The notes under the pieces are model-generated. The model saw only the letters and a program-made list of their open reading frames with translations. It ran no database searches and was not told where the DNA came from. From positions 62,001 through 126,000 of the forward strand of contig CANOMQ010000002.1 in assembly GCA_947567595.1 (NCBI GenBank): a DNA stretch of 64,000 bases. Reading direction: 5' to 3'. Positions 63,934-64,000 of the stretch are shown here, one piece after another (positions within the stretch are counted from its first letter, which is position 1; the number at the start of each line of letters is the position of its first letter). The stretch is from an uncultured Lachnospiraceae bacterium. Lineage in GTDB: Bacteria; Bacillota; Clostridia; Lachnospirales; Lachnospiraceae. The position numbers and the translations under genes are program-made.

Positions 63934-64000
63934 ATGATAAAATTTGATAGATTATGGATAACATTGAAGAAAAAGGACATTAGCCAATATCAGCTAATAA
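63934..64000 (+). CDS. Start of an XRE-family (Cro/CI-type) regulator, cut by window edge
   Basis: Twenty-two codons are visible, MIKFDRLWITLKKKDISQYQ followed by LI, with AAAGGAGG 9 nt upstream. This is the usual beginning of small XRE regulators (helix 1, then xxISxYxLI). The HTH itself lies beyond the window. Confidence 0.7.
   Translation, partial: MIKFDRLWITLKKKDISQYQLI

Overview
The window looks like the chromosome of a Gram-positive, pectin-degrading gut Clostridium relative, most likely a Lachnospiraceae (Lachnospira or [Bacteroides] pectinophilus type). The evidence is three giant Gram-positive secreted proteins, strong AGGAGG ribosome sites with TTGACA/TATAAT promoters, a yybP-ykoY riboswitch on mntP, a BlaI/BlaR1-type locus, a VanZ protein, and several Rpn-type nuclease genes. 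I cannot name the species from sequence alone. No rRNA, tRNA, CRISPR array, prophage or complete insertion sequence was seen.

Layout. 1-1.9 kb: tail of an Rpn-type gene and a three-gene minus-strand operon headed by a RelA/SpoT-domain protein. 1.9-23.8 kb: a pectin-degradation island on the minus strand, made of a 2572-aa protein with two pectate lyase domains, an unknown 263-aa protein, a broken pectinesterase gene carrying an internal inversion and lacking its signal-peptide region, and an intact 2780-aa pectinesterase. 24-30.7 kb: an intact Rpn nuclease, a methyltransferase, two lipoproteins, a PRiA4-ORF3-like zinc protein, an acetyltransferase and a deleted Rpn pseudogene. 30.7-37.3 kb: a MATE exporter divergent from a LysR regulator, then a VanR/VanS-like two-component system and an ABC transporter. 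37.3-39.4 kb: a Septu-type defence pair (PtuA ATPase and PtuB HNH nuclease). 39.4-46.4 kb: pgi, a membrane protein, a TSCPD protein, murG, an AAA-ATPase/PDDEXK protein and a SEC-C protein.

46.5-51.6 kb holds the most novel-looking locus. A BlaI repressor, a BlaR1-like M56 membrane protease and a small sigma-like protein are followed by a cluster encoding four small secreted proteins and one VanZ protein. The BlaR1 sensor lacks a penicillin-binding domain; it ends in a Cys/His module that recurs in one of the secreted proteins. A BlaI/CopY-type operator, TACAGCTGTA, overlaps the promoter of the secreted-protein cluster, and a one-mismatch version lies in the blaI promoter. The parts therefore read as one regulon in which an extracellular signal is sensed and secreted proteins are induced.

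51.6-64 kb: a RelE/ParE-type toxin-antitoxin pair, HIT, flavodoxin-SCP2 and rhomboid genes, a large secreted glucosaminidase, riboswitch-controlled mntP, a membrane lipoprotein, an AAA_14/DUF4143 ATPase with a duplicated upstream repeat, a LytTR regulator, two unknown proteins, and the start of a phage-type XRE regulator with a duplicated promoter region. The two pectin enzymes and the glucosaminidase share a signal peptide, an acidic linker and long C-terminal repeats of the same type, so they probably share a place on the cell surface.
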